A stretch of DNA of 64,000 bases from Mucilaginibacter phyllosphaerae (GTDB taxonomy: Bacteria; Bacteroidota; Bacteroidia; Sphingobacteriales; Sphingobacteriaceae): assembly GCF_004378255.1 (NCBI RefSeq), contig NZ_SNQG01000001.1, forward strand, positions 806,001 through 870,000, read 5' to 3'. The notes under the pieces are model-generated. The model worked only from the letters and a program-made list of their open reading frames with translations. It ran no database searches and was not told where the DNA came from. Position numbers and translations under genes: made by a program. Positions 43,970 to 52,015 of the stretch are shown here, piece after piece (within the stretch, counting starts at the first letter, position 1; each line of letters opens with the position of its first letter).

Positions 43970-46099
43970 CTATATATTCCACCAATACGTCCACTTGATG
44001 GTTAGCTGGCGGTTTTTAACCGTGAATGGCGATGGGATTGAGTTATCGCCATAAACAATGAACAGATCTGACGCGGGCTTGTAACGCCATTGAAACCTGC
44101 TGTTGATATTCATGTTTTTAGCCTGCTCGTTATACTGCACAAATGTGGTAAAGTAAAGGGTATTGGTAAAGGTAACATCTGCCCGCGGGCCAATCAGCCA
44201 AAACTTATTATGGCCGTAAGGTGCAGGCAGGTGCAGATCATTAAAAGAGGTATTCAGTATCAAATTCACATAGGGCTGAAAGCGATAGCCCACCTGCCCT
44301 ATCAGCGTGGTTTTGGCGCCGTTATCATAGTATCCGCCCCGGGCAGCCTCTACCAGGTAAGTAAATACGCTTTGCGGTTTGGATGCATATTGTATGTCGA
44401 TAGTGTTCCAATGATTAGTGAACCCGGTTGCCAGCATGGGCTTACCGGTGTTGGTAGGATCGAACGGGCGCAGCAATTTTACATAATCATCCAGTCCTGA
44501 TACGGTAAACGTACTGCGGTTACGAAAGGTGATGAGGTAACTCAGGATCGTTTCATTATCGGTAGAGCGGAAACTTTCATCAAAGAAATAGATCCCGCTG
44601 GCCTGCACGCCGTGCGATAATATCGCGCCGCTTTTAGGGAAAAAATTGTGTTGTATCAGCGGGTTCAACTTGTTGTAGCCGGTACGCGGCACATATCCTG
44701 CTTCGGCGTTGTAATTTTGCCCTACGTATTGCTGCTGCAGGCTAAAGGTCCAGTATTTACTCAGGTATTGCAGGTTGGCGGCAGTCACAAAATCGCGCCC
44801 CTTTACGCCGGGTGTAAATGATTTTAGCCCAAGCAGTTTACCCGTCCACAGGTTGTTTGATGTGGCCAGGTTAAACTCGGCGCCTACGTTTCGGTTATAA
44901 TCGTTAGCTGTGCTGCCAGGCATAGGCGCGCCACCCGTGCCATCTTTATTCACAAAGATAAAACCAATGTTGGAGCGCGATAACACCCGCCTTTGCAGGG
45001 TAACTATGCCAAAGTTTTGCCCGGGTAAGTTTGCAGATGTGGATTGCCCCGTTTGAATATCCATAACGCCTACGCGCCAGTTCCTGTCTATTTTGCCGGT
45101 AAGCCTTGCCCCTGCACGGATAGGTGCATTTAACCCAATTCTGCGCGAAAAGAACGGGCGTACATCAGCATAACCAAAATTACCAAACAGGTCGCCGTTC
45201 TCTAAAAAGAACTGCCTTTTTTCGGGGAAGAATAACTCGTACCTGTTCAGGTTGATCACCTGCTGATCTACATCCACCTGCGAAAAATCCGGGTTAACGG
45301 TCAGGTCCAGGTTTAATGACGAGGTTAAACCCACTTTAACATCACCACCAATTTCCTTACGGTAAACGGCATCTTTTTTATGCTCAAAATCTTTAGTGAT
45401 GCCACCCAGCACATACGGAATGATAGAAATATTGCGCGTTGCTACAGGAGGCGCTTCATCCCATATAATAGTACCTGTATAAGCTAATGCCGCTGTAGGG
45501 AACTGCCTGGGTACCGGCGCCCAGCTGGATTTTTCGGTTGTTTTAAGGTCGTTACGGCTAAAATTAATACCCCACTCCTTGATACCTTTTTTATAGCGGA
45601 TACTTTTAAAGGGGATAGCCGCCTCAAATACCCACTTATCATTATAATTTTTTACTGCCGAATACCATTTGTTGTCCCAGCTCAGGTCAACTTTGCCGCC
45701 CTCGTACATGGTGCCATCCCATTGTGCGCCTGCCGCATTGGCGCCAAAGCTAAAGCCATCTGTACGCGCATCAAACGGATCCATAAAAAAGATAAAGTTA
45801 TCGTTCTTCTGGAACCCAAAATCCCGTTTAAGCGACTCTACCATGTAGCCCGGCGTAGGCATATAACATTCTGCCGAGATGTAAAAGTTATCGTTATCAT
45901 ACGCCATCCGCACCACGGTGCGCAGCTTGGCAAAGCTGGTATCCATCGGTAAAACCATAAAGAATTTACCTGCGGTATCGGCGCTTTGCCAATCGGCCTC
46001 ATCCAGCAATCCGTCAATTTTTAAGGGAGATGCCGCTCGCCTGATGTGGTACTGGTAACCGGCATTCTTTTTTTGGGCAGATACAACATTACTAAGCAT
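43970..46099 (-). CDS. DUF5916/CBM9-like outer-membrane protein
   Basis: A 709-aa protein with an N-terminal CBM9-like region (SPLKIDGLLDEADWQSADTA, FFMDPFDARTDGFSFGANAA) and a C-terminal barrel-like DUF5916 region (QVDVDQQVINLNRYELFFPE, KRQFFLENGDLFGNFGY). It probably sits in the outer membrane. The first ATG (46099) gives MLSNVVSAQ, which is only the end of a signal peptide. The frame stays open upstream to about 46132 and encodes a Leu/Cys-rich hydrophobic stretch, so the true start is probably a non-ATG codon upstream, or a 1-nt change has broken it. The upstream 296 bp hold a repeat element. Function unknown. Confidence 0.85.
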   Translation of the reverse strand: MLSNVVSAQKKNAGYQYHIRRAASPLKIDGLLDEADWQSADTAGKFFMVLPMDTSFAKLRTVVRMAYDNDNFYISAECYMPTPGYMVESLKRDFGFQKNDNFIFFMDPFDARTDGFSFGANAAGAQWDGTMYEGGKVDLSWDNKWYSAVKNYNDKWVFEAAIPFKSIRYKKGIKEWGINFSRNDLKTTEKSSWAPVPRQFPTAALAYTGTIIWDEAPPVATRNISIIPYVLGGITKDFEHKKDAVYRKEIGGDVKVGLTSSLNLDLTVNPDFSQVDVDQQVINLNRYELFFPEKRQFFLENGDLFGNFGYADVRPFFSRRIGLNAPIRAGARLTGKIDRNWRVGVMDIQTGQSTSANLPGQNFGIVTLQRRVLSRSNIGFIFVNKDGTGGAPMPGSTANDYNRNVGAEFNLATSNNLWTGKLLGLKSFTPGVKGRDFVTAANLQYLSKYWTFSLQQQYVGQNYNAEAGYVPRTGYNKLNPLIQHNFFPKSGAILSHGVQASGIYFFDESFRSTDNETILSYLITFRNRSTFTVSGLDDYVKLLRPFDPTNTGKPMLATGFTNHWNTIDIQYASKPQSVFTYLVEAARGGYYDNGAKTTLIGQVGYRFQPYVNLILNTSFNDLHLPAPYGHNKFWLIGPRADVTFTNTLYFTTFVQYNEQAKNMNINSRFQWRYKPASDLFIVYGDNSIPSPFTVKNRQLTIKWTYWWNI

Positions 46100-46277
46100 G
46101 CAACAGCAAAGCAGCAGTAAAATGACGTTTAATTAGGCAATTGGTACGGTACTTAGATTTGTGAGATAATACCATCACTAATGTGTTAGTGATACACAAT
46201 AATAAAAATATTATGCGATAAACTAATCAGGATACGATTGATTATACACGTACTTATATAATTGTTACATTGCATAA

Positions 46278-46360
46278 AAAGCCTCTGTACGTCCCTCTCC
46301 AAAGGAGTAGAGAAAAGTTTTTAAAGTCCTCTCTTTTAGAGCGGACTTAGGTGGGGCTTT
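46278..46360. repeat. Structured intergenic repeat-like element
   Basis: Nested inverted repeats: outer AAAGCC / GGCTTT, and inner hairpins CTCTCC-aaag-GGAGTAGAG and TCCTCTC-ttt-AGAGCGGA. From memory, similar elements with a TCCAAAGGAG core are scattered in Bacteroidota intergenic regions. It takes up part of the 296-bp gap before the methyltransferase gene; I see nothing else in that gap. Confidence 0.55.
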
Positions 46361-46395
46361 GGTGAGTAAAATAAACAACGCATAAAAATTAAACC

Positions 46396-47046
46396 GTGAA
46401 CAATTTACAGCAGCAATTTGGCAACATAGATATTTACCTTTTCGACCAGCTGTTGAAAGGCCGCTTTGATGCTTGTAAAAAAGTACTTGATGCAGGCTGT
46501 GGCGGTGGGCGCAACCTGGTATATTTTCTGCAAAATGGCTTTGACGTTTATGCTGCCGACCCTAACCCGGAGGCTATAGCTTACGTAAAGGAAGTGGCCG
46601 CAGCACTCGCGCCAAAGCTTCCTCTTAAAAACTTTGTGGCAGCCCCTGCAGAAGCTATGCCCTTTGCAGATAATTATTTCGACCTGGTGATTTGTAACGC
46701 CGTTTTACATTTTGCAAACGATAGTAACCATTTCGACGCTATGCTGCGCGGTATGTGGGCCAAACTAAAGCCCGGAGGTTACTTTTTTGCCCGCCTGGCA
46801 TCAGATACAGGTATGGAGGATAAAGTTGTACCTTTAGGTAACAGCCGCTACGCCTTACCCGACGGCTCTGAACGCTTTTTAGTAAATGAGCAAATATTGC
46901 TGGAATATACACATCAATTAGGAGGCGAGCTTTTTGAGCCTGTTAAAACAACCAATGTGCAGGGCTTACGGTGTATGACCACCTGGTGTGTACAGAAATT
47001 AGCGGCGCACAAAACGCCACCAACAGAGCCCGGCTTTTCTTTATGA
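46396..47046 (+). CDS. Class I SAM-dependent methyltransferase
   Basis: Methyltransferase of 216 aa, starting with GTG at 46396. Motif I is VLDAGCGGGRNLVYFLQNGF and the acidic loop VYAADPNPEAI. The middle motif DNYFDLVICNAVLHFANDSN and the motif KLKPGGYFFARLAS complete the pattern of small Tellurite/Methyltransf_11-type enzymes. The acceptor is unknown. It is isolated and oriented towards the repeat-protein gene, with 11 bp between stop codons. Confidence 0.85.
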   Translation: MNNLQQQFGNIDIYLFDQLLKGRFDACKKVLDAGCGGGRNLVYFLQNGFDVYAADPNPEAIAYVKEVAAALAPKLPLKNFVAAPAEAMPFADNYFDLVICNAVLHFANDSNHFDAMLRGMWAKLKPGGYFFARLASDTGMEDKVVPLGNSRYALPDGSERFLVNEQILLEYTHQLGGELFEPVKTTNVQGLRCMTTWCVQKLAAHKTPPTEPGFSL

Positions 47047-47057
47047 TATTTATAAGA

Positions 47058-47807
47058 TCAATATTCCTCTACTACAAGGTTACCAAAAATATCTTTTTTA
47101 TATGTGGCAATGGTCCTTCCTGATTCATCCTCTACAACTGTATTGCCAAAAATATCTTTTTTGTAAACCCGCTTTTTTCCCTGGGCGTCGGTTTCTGTGT
47201 AATTCCCAAAAATGTCTTTCTTAATGGTCAATACAGTTGTTCCATGTTCATCCTTTACGTTTGTATCGCCAAAAATATTTTTTTCAAAAACCCTTTTTCT
47301 ACCGTCGCCATATTCTTCCACATCGTTTCCAAAAATATCCTTGGTACGAGTAGCTATCGTTCTTCCATTTTCATCTTCCACTACAAAACGGCCAAAAATG
47401 TCTTTTTTGTACACCTTTTTTCTTCCTGGGGCATCTGTTACAATATCACTCCCAAAAATGTCCTTTTTAATTGTAGCTACGGTAGATCCATGCTCATCCT
47501 TTATAATGGTATCGCCAAAATTATCTTTTTCATAGATCCTTTTTTTTCCGTCGCCGTATTCTTCAACATCGTTTCCAAAAATATCTTTGGTAAGGGTCAT
47601 GATATATCTACCACTTTCATCCTCTACCACCATGTTACCCCAAACATCCTTTCTATAGATCTTTATAGATCCGCGGCTATCTTCCTGAATTAAATTACCG
47701 GAGCTGTCTTTTGAATAAGTTACGTTTTGTGCGTGAGCTAAATAAGTCGCAGACATTATTATAGCCACAAGTAAGGTTTTTTTAGAGAATAGGTTTAGCA
47801 GTCGCAT
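47058..47807 (-). CDS. Secreted protein built from eleven 20/21-residue KDIFGN repeats
   Basis: A 249-aa protein with signal peptide (residues 1-26, ending LAHAQ) followed entirely by repeats. KD(I/V/N/S)(F/W/S)G(N/D/S/R) occurs at residues 33, 53, 74, 94, 115, 135, 156, 176, 197, 217 and 238. The spacing alternates exactly 20 and 21. Between these, units alternate between an EDE-GRTIAT type, a GDGKKR type, a KDEHGST type and a TDAQGKK type, so there is a further 82-residue period (residues 74, 156 and 238). The repeat resembles short beta-hairpin repeats such as those in YD/RHS or wrap-around beta-solenoids. No enzyme motif is seen. It is not closely like any family I know. Confidence 0.85.
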   Translation of the reverse strand: MRLLNLFSKKTLLVAIIMSATYLAHAQNVTYSKDSSGNLIQEDSRGSIKIYRKDVWGNMVVEDESGRYIMTLTKDIFGNDVEEYGDGKKRIYEKDNFGDTIIKDEHGSTVATIKKDIFGSDIVTDAPGRKKVYKKDIFGRFVVEDENGRTIATRTKDIFGNDVEEYGDGRKRVFEKNIFGDTNVKDEHGTTVLTIKKDIFGNYTETDAQGKKRVYKKDIFGNTVVEDESGRTIATYKKDIFGNLVVEEY

Positions 47808-47838
47808 TTTTTAAGGCTGGTTTTTGCCTTTTTGACAT
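47782..47838 (-). CDS. Possible leader ORF overlapping the repeat-protein start
   Basis: An 18-codon frame MSKRQKPALKNATAKPIL begins at 47838, 5 nt after a strong Shine-Dalgarno AAGGAGG (47850-47844), and stops 26 nt inside the repeat-protein gene in another frame. Such a Shine-Dalgarno is uncommon in Bacteroidota. The ORF is short enough to be accidental, but its position suggests translational coupling. Confidence 0.35.
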   Translation of the reverse strand: MSKRQKPALKNATAKPIL

Positions 47839-47922
47839 CCACACCTCCTTATGGTTTACTGCCCCTTAAATTATTTATTAAAAGTATAAGATTTTAATGT
47901 GTTTAACTTTAAATGCAACTCC

Positions 47923-48852
47923 TTAATTCTTCAAACCTTGCAAGTCACACTTCAGATTTTTATCCCAATCGGCGGTGTTGGCAGCGGCATCATAAGTGCT
48001 TTGTAAGAACTGGCCTAACATTTCTTCGGGGTTGGCGGCTTGCTGTACTACTTCATACATCAGGAAAAATTCGCCCATCTCGTTGCTGTAAAAAGCTTCG
48101 GGCGGGCTAACCTGCTGCTTGCCGTAAGCATCCGGGGTTGGATAGCAATAAGCGTAAAAAGCAGGCTGCGGGAATGCCTCGCTGCCCAGCCAAAACCCGC
48201 ATGAACTTACCTCGTGCGAATAGGCTTCCTGCATTACATCATCGGGCATGTTGGGTGCGCCGCCGGGGTGCAGGGGGGCAGTACGGCCGCTAAAACGGGT
48301 AACCGCCAGATCAAACGCGCCCCAGAAGAAGTGTACAGGGCTGCTTTTACCCAAAAACCCCGACCGGAAGCCGGTAAATACATTATGAATTTTAACAAGT
48401 GCCTGCCAGATAGCATGCATGGCTTCGCCATTATAAATACAAGGCGCAGTATTCTTGGCAAAAGGTATGGCTACTTCCAATTCGTTGGGTACGGCGTAAA
48501 TCTCTACCGCTACACCGGCTTGTTGCAGGTTAGCCATTAACTCGTTATAAAATTCGGCTATGGTTTCGGCACCTAAGCCGGATGTTATTTTTTGCCCTGT
48601 ACTGGTAGTAATGTGCAACTGGTGGTTTATAAAATCCAGATCTATCTGAAAAACGCCGCCATCATATGGGATGCTGCCTGTTGTTAAACCGGTGGCGCTC
48701 ACATATAGCGTAACCTGCCAGGAGTGGTTTATCCAGGGCATTTTTTTTAGGCGCACCTTGCCGATCATCTGTGTCCATTGATGGACGGTGGCAATGGTAT
48801 CTTTTAGGTAATGGAAATCAAGTTTGGGCCAGTTGTGGGTAGTGTTGCTCAT
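47923..48852 (-). CDS. DUF5996 family protein
   Basis: Cytoplasmic protein of 309 aa with the DUF5996 pattern (WPKLDFHYLKDTIATVHQWT, IGKVRLKKMPWINHSWQVTL, FFWGAFDLAVTRFSGRTAPL). The chosen ATG at 48852 (MSNTTHNWPKL) fits family starts; the longer frame from 48894 adds 14 residues. No catalytic role is known for the family. It is preceded by a structured intergenic element and the tRNA-Cys gene. Confidence 0.85.
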   Translation of the reverse strand: MSNTTHNWPKLDFHYLKDTIATVHQWTQMIGKVRLKKMPWINHSWQVTLYVSATGLTTGSIPYDGGVFQIDLDFINHQLHITTSTGQKITSGLGAETIAEFYNELMANLQQAGVAVEIYAVPNELEVAIPFAKNTAPCIYNGEAMHAIWQALVKIHNVFTGFRSGFLGKSSPVHFFWGAFDLAVTRFSGRTAPLHPGGAPNMPDDVMQEAYSHEVSSCGFWLGSEAFPQPAFYAYCYPTPDAYGKQQVSPPEAFYSNEMGEFFLMYEVVQQAANPEEMLGQFLQSTYDAAANTADWDKNLKCDLQGLKN

Positions 48853-48917
48853 ATATCGTAAATATATAAGTGAGAAATGAGATTGTTGAGGCACTGATCA
48901 TATCTCTCTCTGATTTT

Positions 48918-49067
48918 ACTCACCCCGACTACGCTCGTTAGTCGATCTGCTTCGCAAAGATGGTGGGAAAAACCTCAATTATCCATCTCCTCCGGAAAGG
49001 CCTGATATGCTACCTTCTTTCCGCTTGTGGAGAAAGGGTGGTCTTGCGTAGCGATGACCGGGTGAGT
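48918..49067. repeat. 150-bp intergenic repeat-like element with terminal inverted repeats
   Basis: The 8-bp ends ACTCACCC (48918-48925) and GGGTGAGT (49060-49067) are perfect inverted repeats. Inside lie further short inverted repeats such as GACTA / TAGTC. There is no ORF. The composition and form resemble repetitive intergenic (REP/MITE-like) elements of Sphingobacteriaceae, but I cannot count copies elsewhere. Confidence 0.55.
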
Positions 49068-49133
49068 CATACAAAAAGGCGATGGGCTCCTCAGCCCACC
49101 GCCATCAGTTATTAGTCAGTCAGTATAGTTAGG

Positions 49134-49204
49134 ACGTCGCGGGTAGATTCGAACTACCGTTTAAGGTTTTGCAGACCCTCACCTATCCTCTCGGCCACGC
49201 GACT
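49134..49204 (-). tRNA. tRNA-Cys (anticodon GCA)
   Basis: On the minus strand the anticodon stem-loop AGGGT-CTGCAAA-ACCTT carries GCA, the T arm is GGTAG-TTCGAAT-CTACC, and the acceptor arms AGTCGCG / CGCGACG pair except for an A1-G72 mismatch. The discriminator is T (U73), the usual cysteine identity base. Confidence 0.92.
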
Positions 49205-49219
49205 CTGTAATTCAGCCCC

Positions 49220-49855
49220 CTATTTATTGGGCTGTGGCGTTGTTCTTAAATAAGGCTTAACCTCTGTAAACCCTTTGGGGAACTTAGCCGGGATATCCTC
49301 TGTTTTGATGGATGGCAGCACTACCACATCTTCACCATCTTTCCAATCGGCCGGGGTGGCTACGCTGTGGTAGGCCGTAAGTTGTAAGCTATCTATCACC
49401 CTTAAAATCTCCTGGAAGTTTCTGCCTGTTGATGCCGGGTAGCTAATGATCAGTTTTATCTTTTTATCTGGCCCGATGATAAACAGCGACCGCACGGTTG
49501 CCGTTAATGATGCATTGGGGTGGATCATATCATAAGCCTGAGAGATCTCGCGGCTCTCGTCGCCGATGATAGGGAAAGTAACTTCCACATGCTGTGTTTC
49601 GTTGATATCGCTGATCCAACCTTTGTGCGATTCTGCGCTATCCGTACTTAAAGCTATAACCTTAACGTTACGCTTCTCAAACTCATCTTTCAGGGAAGCG
49701 GTTTTGCCCAGCTCGGTGGTGCAAACCGGCGTATAATCTGCCGGGTGAGAGAATAATACCCCCCAGCTATCGCCCAGGTATTCGTAAAGATCAATTTCGC
49801 CCTGTGATGTCTGGGCCTTAAAATTCGGGGCATCGTCGCCAAGTCGTAAGCTCAT
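49220..49855 (-). CDS. 1-Cys peroxiredoxin (Prx6 type)
   Basis: Thiol peroxidase of 211 aa that reduces hydrogen peroxide, peroxynitrite or organic peroxides. The peroxidatic Cys45 is in HPADYTPVCTTELG. It is the only Cys in the protein, so there is no internal resolving Cys. The C-terminal part (LQLTAYHSVATPADWKDGED) is the Prx6-type extension. It is cytoplasmic, with no signal peptide. Its 145-nt leader follows directly on a SAM-I riboswitch (50000-50105), an unexpected regulation for a peroxide-detoxifying enzyme. Confidence 0.94.
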   Translation of the reverse strand: MSLRLGDDAPNFKAQTSQGEIDLYEYLGDSWGVLFSHPADYTPVCTTELGKTASLKDEFEKRNVKVIALSTDSAESHKGWISDINETQHVEVTFPIIGDESREISQAYDMIHPNASLTATVRSLFIIGPDKKIKLIISYPASTGRNFQEILRVIDSLQLTAYHSVATPADWKDGEDVVVLPSIKTEDIPAKFPKGFTEVKPYLRTTPQPNK

Positions 49856-49999
49856 ATTTTTATATATTTATAAATCTGCTGTTAATTCCATAGCATTAGC
49901 CACGGTTTACAAAATTATTTTTATAATAACATCCATAAAGCTGAGGGATATAAGCAGAAATATGCAGGGTGCTGTTTTAGCAGCATACATTTAAATCAG

Positions 50000-50105
50000 C
50001 TTATCTGTCTTTGCCTAATTGCAAAGCAGGAATTAGCACCTTTTACCAAAGCGGTACAGGTTGCTAAGACATCATAGGGCCCTTCCCTCTGTCTTTCTGG
50101 ATAAG
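50000..50105 (-). ncRNA. SAM-I (S-box) riboswitch in the peroxiredoxin leader
   Basis: On the minus strand the P1 stem CTTATC (50105-50100) pairs with GATAAG (50005-50000). Inside, the conserved blocks appear in order: P2 arms AGACA / TGTCT around AGGGAAGGGCCCTATGATG, then AGCAACC, a P3 hairpin (GTACC / GGTA), GGTGCTAATTCC, and P4 (CTTTGC / GCAAAG). These are the hallmark segments of SAM-I aptamers. The 145 nt from P1 to the peroxiredoxin ATG contain a short TGCTG-CAGCA hairpin as a possible expression platform. The rest of the 49856-50335 gap is AT-rich, with no gene seen. Confidence 0.88.
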
Positions 50106-50335
50106 TATCTTTAAAGAACAATTAACATTACAAATATAGGCATTAATACTATAATTCCTATAGACTATATAAACTATTTCAGTAAAATAACTTAAATGCC
50201 TGAAATACAGTTATAAAATAATATCCGGGGTAACAGATCAGTGCGATCAATGAATTTAAAATCCGCTAAACACTAATCCCTCCCTGCAACCCGGGTTACT
50301 ATAATATATTTAAAAAGCTTACAGCCTGCATGCCC

Positions 50336-51409
50336 TTACTTAGTCTTTTCATTCAATTTCTTAATCAGCTCCACTTCTTCGGGTTTATAAGGTGTACCAT
50401 CCTTCCGGAAAATATCATGGAACCATTCTTTAGGTTCGCTGCCATCGGGCATGGGGTTATCCCAGGCATATACGGTGTTAGTTTTGCCCATTACCAGCCC
50501 CCAGTTTATTGCACCAACATGTTGTTTTTTAAGCATCGGCATAATATTACCAAATTTGCTACCACGGGTGCGGGCCATGTATTCGGTACAAATTAAAGGC
50601 TTGCCGTGCGTTTTTAGGAGTTGTATGGTTTTTAAGTGCGATGCCTCGTCGGTATAATCATGATAGGTAACAATATCTGAATTCAGGGCCTGATAAGTAT
50701 TCAACGTTTCAAAGCTCCAGTCCCACAGCCCGGCAGATACCGGCTGATCCGGATTTACAAGGCGCGCCCAGGCAAATACCTTGCGCAGCAAACCCATCGA
50801 TGCCTCTTTTTTATTAGAGTTGCCGGGCTCGTTATACAGATCCCAAAGCAGGATGCGTTTATCGTGCTTAAAGCTGGCCATTACATCGGTTACGTAAGCC
50901 TGCAGCATGGCGGTTTGGCCGGGGTTGTTTAAGCGGTTGCCGGGGTCTTGCAGCCAGCCCGAATTATGCACCCCCACTTTTGGCGCAGGCTGTTTACCGG
51001 TATTGGCACCGGCATTCCAGCAATCATCAAAAAATACAAATATGGTTTTAATGCCGTGTTTGCCGGCAATGGCCAGATACTGGTTCACCCGATTTTTAAA
51101 CCCGGCTTTATCCTGCTGCCAGGCCAGGCTGTACAAAAAAACGCGCATGGTGTTAAACCCAATGCTTTCGGCGTAGCCCAGTTCGCGGTTGATGGTTGTA
51201 GGGTCAAACGTGCCGGCCTGCCACATCTCTAACTGGTTTATGGCGCTGCTGGGGATAAAATCGGCACCGCTCATCCATTGATGTTGTGCATACCAGGCGT
51301 TTGCCTTGGCTGCAGGCCATACTTTACCGGCAGGCGCTTTTTGTGCAGATGCATTTACTGCCAGCAAAATAAACAGGGCTGCCAGCAAATTTAAGCCATA
51401 CTTTTTCAT
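50336..51409 (-). CDS. GH5-like (clan GH-A) glycoside hydrolase
   Basis: Secreted hydrolase of 357 aa with signal peptide (residues 1-22, ending NASAQ). The clan-A catalytic residues are the acid/base Glu in ILLWDLYNEPGNSN and the nucleophile Glu in PLICTEYMARTRG. Flanking segments FNTMRVFLYSLAWQQDKAGF and IFVFFDDCWNAGAN match proteins annotated as cellulase/mannanase family or 1,4-beta-xylanase in Bacteroidota. The substrate cannot be told. It is not part of a PUL and stands alone, 480 bp from the peroxiredoxin gene and in the same orientation. Confidence 0.82.
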   Translation of the reverse strand: MKKYGLNLLAALFILLAVNASAQKAPAGKVWPAAKANAWYAQHQWMSGADFIPSSAINQLEMWQAGTFDPTTINRELGYAESIGFNTMRVFLYSLAWQQDKAGFKNRVNQYLAIAGKHGIKTIFVFFDDCWNAGANTGKQPAPKVGVHNSGWLQDPGNRLNNPGQTAMLQAYVTDVMASFKHDKRILLWDLYNEPGNSNKKEASMGLLRKVFAWARLVNPDQPVSAGLWDWSFETLNTYQALNSDIVTYHDYTDEASHLKTIQLLKTHGKPLICTEYMARTRGSKFGNIMPMLKKQHVGAINWGLVMGKTNTVYAWDNPMPDGSEPKEWFHDIFRKDGTPYKPEEVELIKKLNEKTK

Positions 51410-52015
51410 AAAAATTTAAAATTGGTATAGCTAAGGTAGTAATTTGGGGCATGTTGCATTGTAACAAATTACCTGTTGGTATCAATTGCATATTGTAAAG
51501 TTTTAATTAAATAGCCGTGGATGAGTGCAATACCGGCCATATATGGTATATGCTTATTAAAATATCTGGAATATATAGGGATCTTTTATAAAAACAGCTA
51601 TGCAAAACAAATATTATAAAAGAATTTTATCCGCCACATATTATCTGGAAGGATAATTCGTTATCTGCAAGTGTAATTGATACAATAACACTGGTGTTTT
51701 TGCAAATTAGTTTCGTTTAGCTTTATATACAACACGTAAGTATGATCATATATTCATTTGATTGATTTTCAATAACCTCTGCTGTAAAATTAACGTATAA
51801 GCCTGTGTAGATGCTTAAAAGTGTTAGTTTTCATAACTATATAGCTTAATAAAAACAGACCTAAAGTTATTGCATCCTTTACATATAAAATAAGCATAAT
51901 ATTGCTTATCAATATTTGCTACAACAAAGGGTTGTAAATAAACAAAAAGTGCATGTTTGGCATGTATTTTATAATACCCAGTGATTAATTGAATAGATAG
52001 TGATTAAAGTGCAAT
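51410..52015. other. 606-bp AT-rich intergenic region without a visible gene
   Basis: Upstream sequences of the divergent GH5-like and PAS-kinase genes. I see no ORF of coding character on either strand, no tRNA and no clear consensus promoter. A small TACAAC / GTTGTA inverted repeat occurs near 51918-51934. The length is unusual for this window. Confidence 0.5.
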
